Below the pieces are notes generated by a model that was not told the origin of the DNA, ran no database searches, and saw only the letters and a program-made list of their open reading frames with translations. Source: Hyphomicrobiales bacterium (GTDB lineage Bacteria; Pseudomonadota; Alphaproteobacteria; Rhizobiales; Rhizobiaceae). From it: 64,000 bases of DNA. Positions 47,867 through 59,465 of the stretch are shown in pieces. Location: contig UEHQ01000008.1 of assembly GCA_900489925.1 (NCBI GenBank), forward strand, positions 1 to 64,000, written 5' to 3'. The position numbers and the translations under genes are program-made. Position 1 is the stretch's first letter. Each line of letters begins with the position of its first letter.

Positions 47867-48313
47867 ATGACCGTTGAAATCCGTCCGCTGCAGCCGTCCG
47901 ATCGAGCTGCCTGGGAGCCGCTCTGGGCCGGCTACCAGCGCTTCTACGAAGTCGCCATTCCGTCCGACACCACCGACCTGACATGGGGCCGCTTCCACGA
48001 CCCGGCCGAGGAAATGTACGCGCTCGGCGCTTTCGACGACGGCAACCGCCTGGTCGGCATCGTCCACGCCATCTTCCATCGCTCCACCTGGCTGCCGAAG
48101 TGGACCTGCTACCTGCAGGATCTCTATGTCGACGATACGCAGCGTGGTCTCGGGACCGGGGCCGCGCTGATCGAGGCCGTCGCCGACCTCGCCAGGAAGA
48201 ACGGCGCCGGCCGCCTCTACTGGATGACACAAGAGACCAACGCCACCGCGCGACGCCTTTACGATCGCATCGCCGAACGCTCCGGCTTCATCCAATATCG
48301 CAAGGCCTTGTAG
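47867..48313 (+). CDS. GNAT family N-acetyltransferase
   Basis: This 148-residue protein of the GCN5-related acetyltransferase family uses acetyl-CoA to modify an amine. The acetyl-CoA loop is visible as DTQRGLGTGAALIEAVADLA, with LQDLYVDD before it and a C-terminal ARRLYDRIAERSGFIQYRK. The substrate is unknown. AAGGGGAAC precedes the ATG. It is downstream of the icd terminator and 84 bases before the GST gene. Confidence 0.88.
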   Translation: MTVEIRPLQPSDRAAWEPLWAGYQRFYEVAIPSDTTDLTWGRFHDPAEEMYALGAFDDGNRLVGIVHAIFHRSTWLPKWTCYLQDLYVDDTQRGLGTGAALIEAVADLARKNGAGRLYWMTQETNATARRLYDRIAERSGFIQYRKAL

Positions 48314-48397
48314 ACCGACATCTTTCCAGCCCGCCGACCCGTCTTATGTTTACCAGTGCCGGCACCGATCGCGTGCCGGAGTAACGAGGAGGACAGC

Positions 48398-49027
48398 ATG
48401 GCAGACGAATTGGTTTTCTACACGAACCCGATGTCGCGCGGGCGCATTGCCCGCTGGATGCTCGAGGAAACGGGCGTTCCCTACACGACGGAACTGCTCA
48501 CCTTCGGCGGCAGCATCAAGGCACCGGAATATCTGGCTGTGAACCCCATGGGCAAGGTGCCGGCGATCCGCCACGGCAAGACCGTGGTCACCGAATGTGC
48601 AGCCATCTGCGCCTATCTCGCTGATACCTTTCCTGAAACAGGGCTTGCTCCGCGGCCCGAAGAGCGCGGCAATTATTACCGCTGGATGTTCTTCGCCGCC
48701 GGCCCGCTGGAGGCTGCGGTGACCAACCATGCCCTCGGCTACCACATACCACCGGACAAGAGCCGCATGGCCGGGTACGGCAGCTATCCCGACGTCATGG
48801 ACACGCTGGAAAAGGCTGTCAGCGCATCGCCCTATATCGCCGGCAATCGCTTCACGGCCGCCGATGTTTATGTCGGCTCCCATGTCGCCTGGGGCCTGGG
48901 CTTCGGTACGATCGAGAAGCGCCAGGCCTTTGCCGACTATGTCGGCCGCGTCACCGACCGCCCCGCCTACAAGCGCGCTCATGCCATCGACGAGGAAGCG
49001 ATGCAGGCCATGCAGAAGAGCGCCTGA
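48398..49027 (+). CDS. Glutathione S-transferase family protein
   Basis: This protein of about 209 residues has the thioredoxin-like N-terminal domain (ELVFYTNPMSRGRIARWMLE, then the VPAIRHG and VTECAAICAYLAD glutathione-site segments) and a helical C-terminal domain with FTAADVYVGSHVAWGL. It may conjugate glutathione or act as a peroxidase, and the substrate is not evident. The ATG at 48398 follows GAGGAGG, better than an upstream start at 48356. It converges with the AraC gene with two bases between the stops. Confidence 0.9.
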   Translation: MADELVFYTNPMSRGRIARWMLEETGVPYTTELLTFGGSIKAPEYLAVNPMGKVPAIRHGKTVVTECAAICAYLADTFPETGLAPRPEERGNYYRWMFFAAGPLEAAVTNHALGYHIPPDKSRMAGYGSYPDVMDTLEKAVSASPYIAGNRFTAADVYVGSHVAWGLGFGTIEKRQAFADYVGRVTDRPAYKRAHAIDEEAMQAMQKSA

Positions 49028-49029
49028 GC

Positions 49030-49881
49030 TCAGGCAAGCGGCATATAGATCTCCGTCAGGAGTTCGGTCGGCGGCACCTCGCGCGGATTGTTGAGATACT
49101 CCTCGAACATCACGCTATCGCGCAGTTGCCGGCCGGATTTCGGAAGCCATTCCGCATAGAGCCACTGGTAGGCCTTGTGCATGTCCGCATAGGGTCCCTT
49201 GTGACGGAGCACCGCATATTCTCCGCCTTCCACCTCAGTCAGCTGCAAAGGCGGCTCGGATATAGCGGTATCATCGGCAGTCACGCAGGCGATCGAGCGC
49301 AGTTCGTCCGCCGGCACGATATCGGGATCATCGAGATAGACGCCGATCATGCGCATCCCGGGCTTTGCCAGCCCGCGCGCATAGAGCGTGCCGAACAGCG
49401 TCTCGAACGATCTGCCGATCTGCATATAGGAACCAGTGTGAGCCACGCCGACGAGAGTGATCGGCGCGATCTTACGTAAGGTGATGTCGAACATGGCTTG
49501 TATCCTTCCGTTAGGTGAGGGTGCGAAAGCTGCGTGGCTTCCCTCCTTCCGGTAACGGGCTGGCGGCATGCCGTAGACCGACTTGAAAATCCGATTGAAG
49601 GATTGGAGGTTGGGATAGCCGGATCGCTTTGCAATCTCACTGACGCGAAGACCCGTGCCGACGATATCGCCCGCCGCGCGATGCAGACGCAGCCGCTTGA
49701 CGGTGGCCGCCAGCGTCTCGCCATAGATCGCGCGATAGATCCTGTGCCAATGATAGCTCGACATGCAGGCGATCTCGGCAAGCGTCTCCATGTCGAGCTC
49801 TTCATCGAGATGATCATGGATATAGGCAGAAACCCGCCGCAGGCGGTTTTCATAAAGTGCCCATGCCGTTTCGCCATTCAT
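49030..49881 (-). CDS. AraC-family regulator with GyrI-like effector domain
   Basis: This protein of about 283 residues has an N-terminal AraC DNA-binding domain (about 10-105, ETLAEIACMSSYHWHRIYRA and LRVSEIAKRSGYPNLQSFNR with FKSVYGMPPARYR). A C-terminal GyrI-like domain follows (about 125-283). These Rob/SoxS-like regulators with a GyrI fold bind small aromatic or drug-like ligands and often control efflux. The ATG at 49881 follows GGGG; a TTG at 49899 precedes it. It converges on the GST gene. Confidence 0.88.
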   Translation of the reverse strand: MNGETAWALYENRLRRVSAYIHDHLDEELDMETLAEIACMSSYHWHRIYRAIYGETLAATVKRLRLHRAAGDIVGTGLRVSEIAKRSGYPNLQSFNRIFKSVYGMPPARYRKEGSHAAFAPSPNGRIQAMFDITLRKIAPITLVGVAHTGSYMQIGRSFETLFGTLYARGLAKPGMRMIGVYLDDPDIVPADELRSIACVTADDTAISEPPLQLTEVEGGEYAVLRHKGPYADMHKAYQWLYAEWLPKSGRQLRDSVMFEEYLNNPREVPPTELLTEIYMPLA

Positions 49882-49965
49882 GTTTGGAACCCCGTGCAAA
49901 TCGATCGGCTATAGACAACCATACCTCGATTTGACAAATCCTGCGGACCTCGGCCAGACCTGAAA

Positions 49966-49991
49966 AGAAAAAGGCGGGGACCAGCCCCGCC
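49966..49991 (-). terminator. Rho-independent terminator of alaS
   Basis: GGCGGGG (49973-49979) pairs perfectly with CCCCGCC (49985-49991) around ACCAG. On the minus strand a TTTTTC tract follows the stem. It lies 25 bases beyond the alaS stop. Confidence 0.75.
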
Positions 49992-50016
49992 CCTAACAAG
50001 CTTCTTTGACAGCAGC

Positions 50017-52677
50017 TTAGCTCGCGAGAGCCAGTGCCACGGCTTCGATCGCGTCGTCGGCCTTCGAGCCATCGGGGCCGCCGGCCTGCGCCATGTCTGG
50101 GCGCCCGCCGCCCCCCTTACCACCAAGGGCGGCCGAAGCGACGCGCACGAGATCCACAGCGCTGAACCGGCCGGTCAGGTCGGGCGTGACGGCCACCACA
50201 GCACTCGCCTTGCCATCTTCGCCAACGCCGATCAAAGCCACGATGCCGGAGCCAAGGCTTGCCTTGCCATCATCGGCGAGGCCCTTGAGGTCCTTCGGAT
50301 CGACACCCGAGATCGCCTTGCCAAGGAACTTCACACCGGCGACATCACGAACGGCATCCGCCGAGCCACCCTGCCCGCCGCCCATCGCAAGCTTCCGCTT
50401 GGCATCAGCCAGTTCCTTCTCGAGCTTGCGGCGCTCGTCCATCAGCGCCTCGACGCGCGACAGAACCTCGCCCGGCTGTACCTTGAGCGAAGCCGCAAGC
50501 GACTTCACGCGCTCGTCCTGTTCGGCGAGATAGGCACGCGCCGCTTCACCGGTCACCGCTTCGAGACGGCGAACGCCGGAGCTCACGGCGCTGTCGCCGA
50601 GAATGCGCACGAGACCGATGTCGCCGGTGGCCGACACATGCGTGCCGCCGCAGAGTTCGATCGAGTAAGGCTTGCCTGTTTTCGCCCCATGCAGCCCCTG
50701 GCCCATGGACACCACGCGAACCTCATCACCGTATTTTTCGCCGAACAGCGCCATCGCGCCCTCGGCGCGGGCGTCGTCGACGCTCATCAGGCGGGTCGTG
50801 ACCGGCGAATTCTGCAGAATGATCTCGTTGGCCATGTCCTCGACCACCTTCAGCTCTTCCGCCGTCATCGGCTTTGGATGCGAAACGTCGAAGCGCAGGC
50901 GATCCGGTGTAACCAGCGAGCCCTTCTGTGCAACGTGGGTGCCAAGCACCTCGCGCAGCGCCTCATGCAGCAGGTGGGTCGCCGAATGGTTGGCGCGGAT
51001 ATGCGAACGCCGCGCGTGATCGACGGTCAGCGCAACGGCGTCACCAGCCTTCAGCGTGCCTTCGACGACAGTGCCCGTGTGAACGAACAGGCCTTCGCCG
51101 CGTTTCTGCGTATCGGTGATCTCGATCTTCGCATTATCGGACGAAATGACACCAGCGTCGCCCATCTGGCCGCCGGACTCTCCATAGAACGGCGTCTGGT
51201 TGACGACGATCTGCACCTTGTCGCCCTTGGCGGCTTCGCCAACGGCAACGCCGTCCTTGACGATCGCCTGCACCACGCCTTCGGCCGTCTCGGTGTCATA
51301 GCCGAGGAATTCGGTGGCCCCGTGCTTGTCGCGTAGCTCAAACCAGATGGTTTCCGTGGCCTTGTCGCCGGAGCCGGCCCAGTGCGAGCGGGCTTCGGCC
51401 TTCTGGCGCTCCATGGCGTCGGTGAAGCCGGCGAGATCGACGTTGATTTCGCGGGCACGCAGCGCGTCCTGCGTCAGGTCGAGCGGGAAGCCGTATGTGT
51501 CATAGAGCTTGAACGCGGTCTCGCCGTCGAGCATATCGCCCTTGCCGAGCGTCGTCGTGGCGTCGGAGAGCAGCGACAGGCCGCGCTTCAACGTCGTGCG
51601 GAACTTGGTTTCCTCAAGCTTCAGCGTTTCGGTGATCAGTGCTTCGGCGCGCACCAGCTCCGGATAGGCGCGGCCCATCTGCTGGATCAACGCCGGCAAA
51701 AGCTTCCACATCAGCGGCTCGCGGGCGCCGAGCAGTTCCGCATGGCGCATGGCGCGGCGCATGATACGGCGCAGCACATAGCCACGGCCTTCGGCTGACG
51801 GCAGAACGCCGTCTGCGATCAGGAAGGCCGACGAGCGAAGATGGTCGGCGATGACGCGATGGCTGGCGCGCTGCTCACCCTCGGCCTTCACGCCGGTCGC
51901 TTCTTCCGAAGCGGCAATCAGAGCGCGGAACAGGTCGATATCATAGTTGTCGTGCTGGCCCTGAAGGACCGCTGCGACGCGCTCGAGGCCCATGCCGGTG
52001 TCGATCGACGGGCGCGGCAGGTCGACGCGCTCTTCTTTCGTCAGCTGCTCGTACTGCATGAAGACAAGGTTCCAGATCTCGATGAAGCGGTCGCCGTCTT
52101 CTTCCGGCGAGCCGGGAGGACCGCCCCAGATGTGATCGCCGTGGTCGTAGAAGATTTCCGAGCACGGACCGCAAGGGCCGGTATCGCCCATCGCCCAGAA
52201 GTTATCGCTGGTCGGAATGCGGATGATCTTGTTGTCGGAAAGACCGGCAATCTTCTTCCAGAGATTAAAGGCTTCGTCGTCGGTGTGGTAGACGGTGACG
52301 AGCAGGCGCTTGGCGTCAAGCGCGAACTCCTTGGTGATCAGGGTCCAGGCATGTTCGATCGCCTGCTCCTTGAAGTAGTCGCCAAAGGAGAAGTTTCCGA
52401 GCATTTCGAAGAAGGTGTGATGGCGTGCGGTATAGCCGACATTGTCGAGGTCGTTATGCTTGCCGCCGGCACGCACGCACTTCTGCGCTGTCGATGCGGT
52501 CTTGTAAGGGCGCTGCTCAAGACCAGTGAAAACGTTCTTGAACTGCACCATGCCGGCGTTGGTGAACATCAGCGTCGGGTCGTTACGAGGCACCAATGGG
52601 CTCGACGGAACGATTTCGTGGCCGTTCTTCTTGAAGTAGTCGAGGAAGGTCGACCGGATATCATTCACGCCGCTCAT
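50017..52677 (-). CDS. alaS: Alanyl-tRNA synthetase
   Basis: This class II synthetase charges tRNA-Ala. The 886-residue protein has an N-terminal catalytic domain ([31 protein letters not shown]), an editing domain with [11 protein letters not shown] and [13 protein letters not shown] (zinc-type His and Cys residues), and a C-Ala/DHHA1 domain rich in Gly ([15 protein letters not shown]) near the end. All are at family positions, and the length is standard. AAGGGCATAGC precedes the ATG. RecA lies directly upstream on the same strand, but a strong terminator separates them. Confidence 0.97.
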   Translation of the reverse strand: MSGVNDIRSTFLDYFKKNGHEIVPSSPLVPRNDPTLMFTNAGMVQFKNVFTGLEQRPYKTASTAQKCVRAGGKHNDLDNVGYTARHHTFFEMLGNFSFGDYFKEQAIEHAWTLITKEFALDAKRLLVTVYHTDDEAFNLWKKIAGLSDNKIIRIPTSDNFWAMGDTGPCGPCSEIFYDHGDHIWGGPPGSPEEDGDRFIEIWNLVFMQYEQLTKEERVDLPRPSIDTGMGLERVAAVLQGQHDNYDIDLFRALIAASEEATGVKAEGEQRASHRVIADHLRSSAFLIADGVLPSAEGRGYVLRRIMRRAMRHAELLGAREPLMWKLLPALIQQMGRAYPELVRAEALITETLKLEETKFRTTLKRGLSLLSDATTTLGKGDMLDGETAFKLYDTYGFPLDLTQDALRAREINVDLAGFTDAMERQKAEARSHWAGSGDKATETIWFELRDKHGATEFLGYDTETAEGVVQAIVKDGVAVGEAAKGDKVQIVVNQTPFYGESGGQMGDAGVISSDNAKIEITDTQKRGEGLFVHTGTVVEGTLKAGDAVALTVDHARRSHIRANHSATHLLHEALREVLGTHVAQKGSLVTPDRLRFDVSHPKPMTAEELKVVEDMANEIILQNSPVTTRLMSVDDARAEGAMALFGEKYGDEVRVVSMGQGLHGAKTGKPYSIELCGGTHVSATGDIGLVRILGDSAVSSGVRRLEAVTGEAARAYLAEQDERVKSLAASLKVQPGEVLSRVEALMDERRKLEKELADAKRKLAMGGGQGGSADAVRDVAGVKFLGKAISGVDPKDLKGLADDGKASLGSGIVALIGVGEDGKASAVVAVTPDLTGRFSAVDLVRVASAALGGKGGGGRPDMAQAGGPDGSKADDAIEAVALALAS

Positions 52678-52768
52678 GCTATGCCCTTCAATGCTGCCTG
52701 GAAGCAGGTCAAATCTTAAATTCAGTGGCTTTTATCGCTCGCGTTAACCACTGTCCAGCAGACAAACA

Positions 52769-52806
52769 AAACCGGCCGCATTCTGATCAAGGAATGCGGC
52801 CGGTTT
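52769..52806 (-). terminator. Rho-independent terminator of recA
   Basis: AAACCGGCCGCATTC (52769-52783) pairs perfectly over 15 bases with GAATGCGGCCGGTTT (52792-52806) around TGATCAAG. On the minus strand the stem is followed by GTTTGTC. It separates recA from alaS. Confidence 0.8.
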
Positions 52807-52829
52807 CAAACGATTAAGCTGCGGAAGAC

Positions 52830-53909
<1,080 letters not shown>

Positions 53910-53965
53910 TCGATCCACCTTTAGGTTATTGAAGCCGCTCAAGCAATGTCGCCGCCGATGTCGAT

Positions 53966-53994
53966 TATGTACCCCATTTGTTCTCATCGTGCAA
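53966..53994 (-). promoter_or_regulatory. recA promoter overlapped by a LexA-type operator
   Basis: On the minus strand TTGCAC (53994-53989) stands exactly 17 bases before TACATA (53971-53966). The palindromic pattern TTG-N11-CAA, as I recall it from work on the Rhizobium etli recA operator, covers 53978-53994 and so covers the -35 and most of the spacer. Repressor binding here would block RNA polymerase until DNA damage. Confidence 0.65.
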
Positions 53995-54149
53995 GCGCAG
54001 CTCAAATATTTGAAAGAAAAAGGTAAAACGCCCTGTGTTCTATGTTTGTTTTATCGATGGAAAGCAAAGGCTTATCGATGCGGCAACGATCGCTGGCCCT
54101 CTGATGCCGGCCGGACGATTCGTCTCTTTTGCTCATGCTGGACAGAAAA

Positions 54150-55094
54150 ATGCGGAATAAGATTCTCATCCTCGGTGGCGCCCATATTGACCGGCGCGGA
54201 CGCATCTCCGGCGACACGGCGCCAGGCGCAAGCAATCCCGGTTCGTGGTTCGAGGAGCCCGGCGGCGGCGGCTTCAATGCAGCCCGCAATCTCGCGCGGC
54301 TGGGGTTCGATGTTACGATGATTTCCCCGCGTGGCGGCGATGCGACGGGCGAGATGGTCGGCGAAGCCGCCGATTTCGCCGGCATCAACGACCGCCCCTT
54401 CGTCTTCCTGGATCGCAAGACGCCGAGCTATACCGCCATCATGGAACGGGACGGCAATCTCGTCATCGCACTTGCCGACATGGATCTCTACCGCATGTTC
54501 GTGCCACGGCGGCTTTCTATTCGCGCCGTGCGCGACGCGTTTGCCGCAAGCGACTTCATCCTCTTTGACGCCAACCTTCCGGAAGAAACGCTGTCGGCCA
54601 TCGTCTCCCGCGCCAATGCGCTCGGAAAGCCGGTCGCGGCAATCGCCATTTCCCCTGCAAAGGCGGTCAAGCTGAAGCCTTGCATGAGCGGCATCGACTA
54701 CCTATTCCTCAACGAGGCCGAGGCGACGGCACTGACCGGCGAACGCCCGAACGACCCCTCCCACTGGCCGTCACTGCTTGGCGACATAGGTCTCAAGGGT
54801 GGCGTCGTCACGCGCGGCCAACGCGACCTGATCGCATTCGCAGGCGGGCGCGTCGTCGCGCTGCAGCCGGCAAACGTGGAAGATGTGGCCGACGTGACAG
54901 GCGCTGGAGATTCGCTGGCCGCAGGCGTCATATCCGCCCTGTTGCGTGGTCTGCCGCTGGCCGACGCCGTGAGAGAAGGTGCCGCCGCAGCCGCCATGAC
55001 CGTACGATCACCGCATGCAGTGAACGAAAACCTATCCCCCGAAAGGCTGCAGGAAACACTTGCCCTTGTCCCGCAGGCAAGAATTCTGCATTGA
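54150..55094 (+). CDS. psuK: Pseudouridine kinase (PfkB family)
   Basis: This kinase of about 314 residues is of the ribokinase/PfkB fold, predicted to phosphorylate pseudouridine. The N-terminal GGAHIDRRGRIS and the GGGGFNAARNLARLGFDV segment bind substrate. The C-terminal DVTGAGDSLAAGVISALLRG has the catalytic Asp of the anion hole. Its partner PsuG follows 28 bases downstream, which supports the substrate. The start is uncertain: ATG 54150 with GGAC about nine bases upstream is preferred over ATG 54135. It is divergent from recA. Confidence 0.86.
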   Translation: MRNKILILGGAHIDRRGRISGDTAPGASNPGSWFEEPGGGGFNAARNLARLGFDVTMISPRGGDATGEMVGEAADFAGINDRPFVFLDRKTPSYTAIMERDGNLVIALADMDLYRMFVPRRLSIRAVRDAFAASDFILFDANLPEETLSAIVSRANALGKPVAAIAISPAKAVKLKPCMSGIDYLFLNEAEATALTGERPNDPSHWPSLLGDIGLKGGVVTRGQRDLIAFAGGRVVALQPANVEDVADVTGAGDSLAAGVISALLRGLPLADAVREGAAAAAMTVRSPHAVNENLSPERLQETLALVPQARILH

Positions 55095-55122
55095 AGCCCC
55101 TACCGATGAAATGGAAAAGACG

Positions 55123-56049
55123 ATGACGAAACCGATCTCCCCCCTGCTGCCAATCTCCTATTCCAAGGAAGTCGCAAGCGCCAAGCAGCGTGGCGCACCG
55201 ATCGTGGCACTCGAATCCACGATCATCACGCACGGCATGCCTTATCCCGGCAATATCGAGATGGCGCGTAGCGTCGAAGCGATCATCCGCGAACAGGGCG
55301 CCGTCCCGGCGACGATCGCGGTCATCCACGGCACCCTTCATATCGGCCTTGAAGCCGAAGAGCTCGAACAGCTCGCACAGGCAAAGGATGTGCTCAAGGT
55401 TTCCCGCGCCGACCTCGCCTTCGCCATCGCCGAGCGCCGCCATGGAGCAACGACGGTTGCAGCGACCATGATTGCGGCAGCACGTGCCGGCATCAAGGTC
55501 TTTGCGACCGGCGGTATTGGCGGCGTGCACCGCGGTGCAGAGGAAAGCTTCGACATTTCCGCGGACCTCGAGGAACTCGGTCGCACCGGCGTTATCGTCG
55601 TTTGCGCCGGCGCAAAGGCGATCCTGGATATCCCGAAGACCCTCGAAGTGCTGGAAACGGCCGGCGTTCCTGTCGTCACCTACGAAAGCAACGAATTCCC
55701 GGCCTTCTGGTCGCGCTCCTCCGGCCTGCCGAGCCCCCTCACCCTGAACAGCCCGGCTGCCATCGCCAACTTCCAGACGGTTCGCGAACAGCTCGGCATC
55801 GACGGCGGCATGCTGATCGCCAATCCGGTGCCGGGAGCCGACGAGATCCCGCGCGAGGAAATGGAAATCTATATCCAGCGCGCACTCGACAGTGCCGAAC
55901 GCGACGAAGTCAGCGGCAAATCGGTCACGCCATACCTACTCAGCACGATCTTCGATCTCACCGATGGTCAGAGCCTGAAGACCAATATCGCGCTGGTCGA
56001 GAACAACGCTCGCCTCGCGGCCGAAATCGCAGTCGCCCTCGGCGGTTGA
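55123..56049 (+). CDS. psuG: Pseudouridine-5'-phosphate glycosidase
   Basis: This enzyme breaks the C-C glycosidic bond of pseudouridine 5'-phosphate to give uracil and ribose 5-phosphate. The 308-residue protein has the family segments VALESTIITHGMPYPGNIEM and IAVIHGTLHIGL, then KVSRADLAFAIAERRHGATT, and FATGGIGGVHRGAEESFDIS, which hold metal and substrate-binding residues. The ATG at 55123 has GGAAAAG upstream. Together with the kinase it forms a two-gene pseudouridine salvage unit; no transporter is attached. Confidence 0.94.
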   Translation: MTKPISPLLPISYSKEVASAKQRGAPIVALESTIITHGMPYPGNIEMARSVEAIIREQGAVPATIAVIHGTLHIGLEAEELEQLAQAKDVLKVSRADLAFAIAERRHGATTVAATMIAAARAGIKVFATGGIGGVHRGAEESFDISADLEELGRTGVIVVCAGAKAILDIPKTLEVLETAGVPVVTYESNEFPAFWSRSSGLPSPLTLNSPAAIANFQTVREQLGIDGGMLIANPVPGADEIPREEMEIYIQRALDSAERDEVSGKSVTPYLLSTIFDLTDGQSLKTNIALVENNARLAAEIAVALGG

Positions 56050-56058
56050 TATGAGTTT

Positions 56059-56082
56059 CGGGAGGCGTTTCGGCGCCTCCCG
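56059..56082 (+). terminator. Possible terminator hairpin after psuG
   Basis: CGGGAGGCG (56059-56067) pairs perfectly with CGCCTCCCG (56074-56082) around TTTCGG. There is no T-run after the stem, so termination efficiency is doubtful. Confidence 0.4.
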
Positions 56083-56104
56083 CCCTCGGGTGAAGCGCGA
56101 ACTG

Positions 56105-56500
56105 TCACCCAAGCTTTTCTCCCCTCGCATGGCGGGTAAGAGCCACCCACTGCAAGGAGTAGACTCTGGCTAGGAGCGCGACAAAGCAAGCTGTCAGCGA
56201 GATCGCCCTCCCCACGGAGGGAGCGTCCATATTTGCGTGGAAGAAGACGGTCACGCGGACGACATAGAACGCCAGCCACACACAAACCCATGCCAAGTAT
56301 AACCGTGAAAACCACGACCAGAATTGCCCACTGAACAAATGCAACTCGAAGGCGTATAGAAGAACGCCTATCGTGGCAAAGAGACCGAGACACGCATCAC
56401 CGACCATCCGGAATTGTGATCGCGGCACTCCACCGAAATCAGCGAAAACCGTCCAGATATACCAAGCAGCCATAAAAACGGCAAAGAGTTTCCAGCGCAC
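56105..56500 (-). CDS. Small integral membrane protein, unknown function
   Basis: This 131-residue protein has about four membrane segments (LFAVFMAAWYIWTVFADFG, DACLGLFATIGVLLYAFELH, LAWVCVWLAFYVVRVTVFF, ISLTACFVALLARVY). I know no family for it. The start is probably GTG 56500, with GGGGG six bases upstream; GTG 56506 directly abuts that run. It is convergent to psuG and sits just downstream of cckA's stop on the other side. Base composition is less GC-rich than that of its neighbours. Confidence 0.65.
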   Translation of the reverse strand: MRWKLFAVFMAAWYIWTVFADFGGVPRSQFRMVGDACLGLFATIGVLLYAFELHLFSGQFWSWFSRLYLAWVCVWLAFYVVRVTVFFHANMDAPSVGRAISLTACFVALLARVYSLQWVALTRHARGEKLG

Positions 56501-56580
56501 AATCACCCCCAGGTTGCGATTTTCATAACAGACAATCGCTGACGCCCGGTTCCGGAAATGGCTAAAACTCTAGAGATCCA

Positions 56581-59181
56581 TCAGCTGTCGAGCGTCTCCT
56601 TGACCACGACAGCAAGCTGCTTCAGCGAGAACGGCTTCGGCAGGAAGCCGAACTTCGAATCCGGCGGCAGGTTGCGGGCGAAGGCGTCCTCGGCATAGCC
56701 CGAGACGAAGATGAACTTCAGATCCGGGTATTTCTTGCGCAGTTCGCGCAACAGCGACGGGCCGTCCATCTCAGGCATCACCACGTCCGACACCACGATG
56801 TCGACCTTACCGTCCAGTTCCTCCATGATGTCGAGCGCCTCGACACCGGAGCCGGCCTCGTGAACGGTATAGCCGCGGGTCTCCAGCATGCGCTTGCCGC
56901 CGCGACGAACCGCTTCCTCATCCTCGACCAGCAGAATGACGGCCGATCCGGTGAGATCCTCCGGCTGTTCCGCTGCCGCGGGCGCCTGCAGGGCTAGCGC
57001 CGTCGCATCGGGCGTGACGGCATCCGCCTCGGCGGCAATCGCCGGCTCGACGATATGGCGCGGGAGGAACACACGGAACGTCGTTCCTTTGCCGACCTCG
57101 GACTCCGGCTGGATATAGCCGCCCGACTGCTTAACGATGCCGTAGACCATCGCAAGACCGAGACCTGTTCCCTTGCCCACTTCCTTCGTCGTGAAGAAGG
57201 GTTCGAAGATCTTGTCCATGATTTCGGGCGCGATACCGGTTCCGTTATCGCTCACCTCGACGAGGACCATGTCGTCGTGCGGCATATAGGAATAGTTGAA
57301 CGCCGCGACTTCCGTAGCCGTAACGTTCCTCGTGCGCAGCGTGAGATTGCCGCCTTGCGGCATGGCATCGCGGGCGTTGACGCAAAGGTTGATCAGCACC
57401 TGCTCGAATTGCGACAGGTCGGTCTTTACCGGCCAGAGATCGCGACCGTATTCGACATTGAGCTTGACGTTCGTGCCCGAGAGAAGCCGGTCCACGAGCA
57501 TACGGAGATCGCCGACGACATCGGTGAGGTTCAGCACCGTCGGCCGCATGGTCTGCTTGCGGGAGAAGGCGAGCAGCTGGCGAACAAGCACGGCCGCGCG
57601 ATTGGCGTTGCGCTTGATCTCCATCAGATCCGCGAAGCCCGGATCGGCCGGTCGTGCCTGCAGGAGCAGGTGATCGGAGGACAGCAGTATCGCGGTCAGA
57701 ACGTTGTTGAAGTCGTGTGCGATGCCGCCGGCAAGCGTTCCCACCGCGTTCATCTTCTGCGTCTGCGCCATCTGCGCCTCGAGCGCCTTCTGTTCCGTCA
57801 CCTCGACGGCATAGACGATGGCAGCTTCTTCCGGCGCTTCGTCGCTCTGGTCGATGACGGCGTTGACGTAGAAGCGGAAATGGCGGGCGTCATCGGTGGG
57901 GGTTTTGGAGTCGATCGGCGCAATGTCGCCCTGACGGTCCTTGGCCGCAGCCAGAGCCTGTTGCAGCCGCGGCTTATCGACGTCCTGCACGATCGTTTCG
58001 AACAGCGCGCCATTTTCCACATCATCGCGCGAGACGATGCCGGAGAACAGCTTCAGGAACGGCGCGTTGGTTCGCAGAATCCGCCCATTGCCATCGACCG
58101 AAGCGATCGCCATCGGCGTATTGTTGAAGAAACGCGTAAATCGCATGACCGCCGAGGAGGCGGATTGCTCGTTCTCGCCGCTTTCGCGCCGCGTCAGGAC
58201 GATCGTCCGGCTCTCGCCGGGGGCGCCGTCACGCATCGACGTCACGCTATGAATGATCTGCACCGGAAGGCTCTGACCGTTTGATTTCTTGAAATCGAGA
58301 TCGAGCGTAACGGTCTTCTTGAGGCCCGGATCGGCCTGCACCGACTGGATAAGCGCCAAGCCCTCGCCGGCGACGAGGTCGCCGATCGTCACGGATCCTG
58401 GAATGAACTTCGTGAGATCGAGGCCGAGCCACTCCGCCAGCGTCGCGTTGAGATAGAAGATCTCGCCCTTCCGCCCCGCGGAAAAGAAGCCTGCCGGCGC
58501 ATGGTCGAGATAATCGATCGCGTTCTGCAGCTCTTTGAAGAAGCGCTCCTGGTCATCGCGCTCGGAGGTGATATCGCTGATCTGCCAGATCTGCAGAGGC
58601 TTTCCGCCACCCTCCTCGTCCTTCAGCGTCCTGGCCTTGAGACGATACCAATGCGCGCCCGAGCCGTTTGCAGACGGTCCAAGCGCACGCAGCAGCCGGA
58701 ACTCCTCGCGGCCCTCTTTCCCCTCCCGAAGCCCGTTCGAAAGCCGGTAGAGCGCTTCGTTCGATTCGCGGTGGCGCGACAACAGGGCTTCCAGCGTCTG
58801 CACCTCGGTCGGCTTGCGGGCACCCGTCAGTTCGCCATAGGCGGCATTGGCGTAGACGATCCGGCCCTTGTCGTCCGTGATCAACGATCCGTCAGGATGG
58901 CTATTCAGAAACGCGCGAGCAAGACTGTCCGATTGGCGCTGCGGCATCACCTCGATGAAGCCGATGATCGACGACACTAGGAAGAAGATCCCGACCATGG
59001 CAAGCACGCCAAGGACGCCAAGAACCATCTCGTTGTTGAGTGAATTCTTGAACACCACGAAGGCAGCGGCGGCGCCGATCAGGACCAGGGCGAGCAAGAC
59101 AATGCGCAAGGCCGTTCCCGCGCGCCCTCCACGGTCCACGAGCGGTTCGCTAAATTTTTCGGCCTGACGCGGTTTCGTCAT
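56581..59181 (-). CDS. cckA: Cell-cycle hybrid sensor kinase CckA
   Basis: CckA is the membrane kinase that, through ChpT, phosphorylates CtrA and so controls the alpha-proteobacterial cell cycle. The 866-residue protein has two N-terminal membrane helices (about 25-75) and then PAS-type regions (about 95-460). The histidine kinase core has His489 in [20 protein letters not shown], and the ATP-binding domain has [18 protein letters not shown] and [16 protein letters not shown]-terminal receiver domain holds the phosphoacceptor Asp799 in [19 protein letters not shown] precedes the ATG. It is divergent from the FliO-like gene. Confidence 0.95.
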   Translation of the reverse strand: MTKPRQAEKFSEPLVDRGGRAGTALRIVLLALVLIGAAAAFVVFKNSLNNEMVLGVLGVLAMVGIFFLVSSIIGFIEVMPQRQSDSLARAFLNSHPDGSLITDDKGRIVYANAAYGELTGARKPTEVQTLEALLSRHRESNEALYRLSNGLREGKEGREEFRLLRALGPSANGSGAHWYRLKARTLKDEEGGGKPLQIWQISDITSERDDQERFFKELQNAIDYLDHAPAGFFSAGRKGEIFYLNATLAEWLGLDLTKFIPGSVTIGDLVAGEGLALIQSVQADPGLKKTVTLDLDFKKSNGQSLPVQIIHSVTSMRDGAPGESRTIVLTRRESGENEQSASSAVMRFTRFFNNTPMAIASVDGNGRILRTNAPFLKLFSGIVSRDDVENGALFETIVQDVDKPRLQQALAAAKDRQGDIAPIDSKTPTDDARHFRFYVNAVIDQSDEAPEEAAIVYAVEVTEQKALEAQMAQTQKMNAVGTLAGGIAHDFNNVLTAILLSSDHLLLQARPADPGFADLMEIKRNANRAAVLVRQLLAFSRKQTMRPTVLNLTDVVGDLRMLVDRLLSGTNVKLNVEYGRDLWPVKTDLSQFEQVLINLCVNARDAMPQGGNLTLRTRNVTATEVAAFNYSYMPHDDMVLVEVSDNGTGIAPEIMDKIFEPFFTTKEVGKGTGLGLAMVYGIVKQSGGYIQPESEVGKGTTFRVFLPRHIVEPAIAAEADAVTPDATALALQAPAAAEQPEDLTGSAVILLVEDEEAVRRGGKRMLETRGYTVHEAGSGVEALDIMEELDGKVDIVVSDVVMPEMDGPSLLRELRKKYPDLKFIFVSGYAEDAFARNLPPDSKFGFLPKPFSLKQLAVVVKETLDS

Positions 59182-59465
59182 GTACTTCCTCGCATTGCCC
59201 GCCGGTCTTCAACTCGTAACAGGGAGCGAAGCAGGAATCAGACACTTGTCTTCTTCTTAGCAATTTGCTGCCCCGCCAAAAACACCGGGAACTGTGAAGA
59301 CTGATTGAATTCACAAGGAACAGCGCCAGTTTTTCGCTTAGAATGGACGGACTTGCCAACTTGTCCGCTTCCACTCGCTCCTCCCCCGGCTGGACAAGAC
59401 GCCCACCTCTTGTCTACGAAGCATAAAGATCGTCATGTGGTGAAAACCGCGAAGGAGTAAAAGAA

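Noticed and set aside
49022..49035. Perfect 14-base palindrome GCCTGAGCTCAGGC at the GST/AraC junction
   Set aside because: It has no loop and no T-tract and is explained by two convergent genes that both end in Ala plus TGA.
57055..58284. 409-codon plus-strand frame opposite cckA
   Set aside because: Antisense to the kinase core, which shows all expected motifs; no family resemblance.
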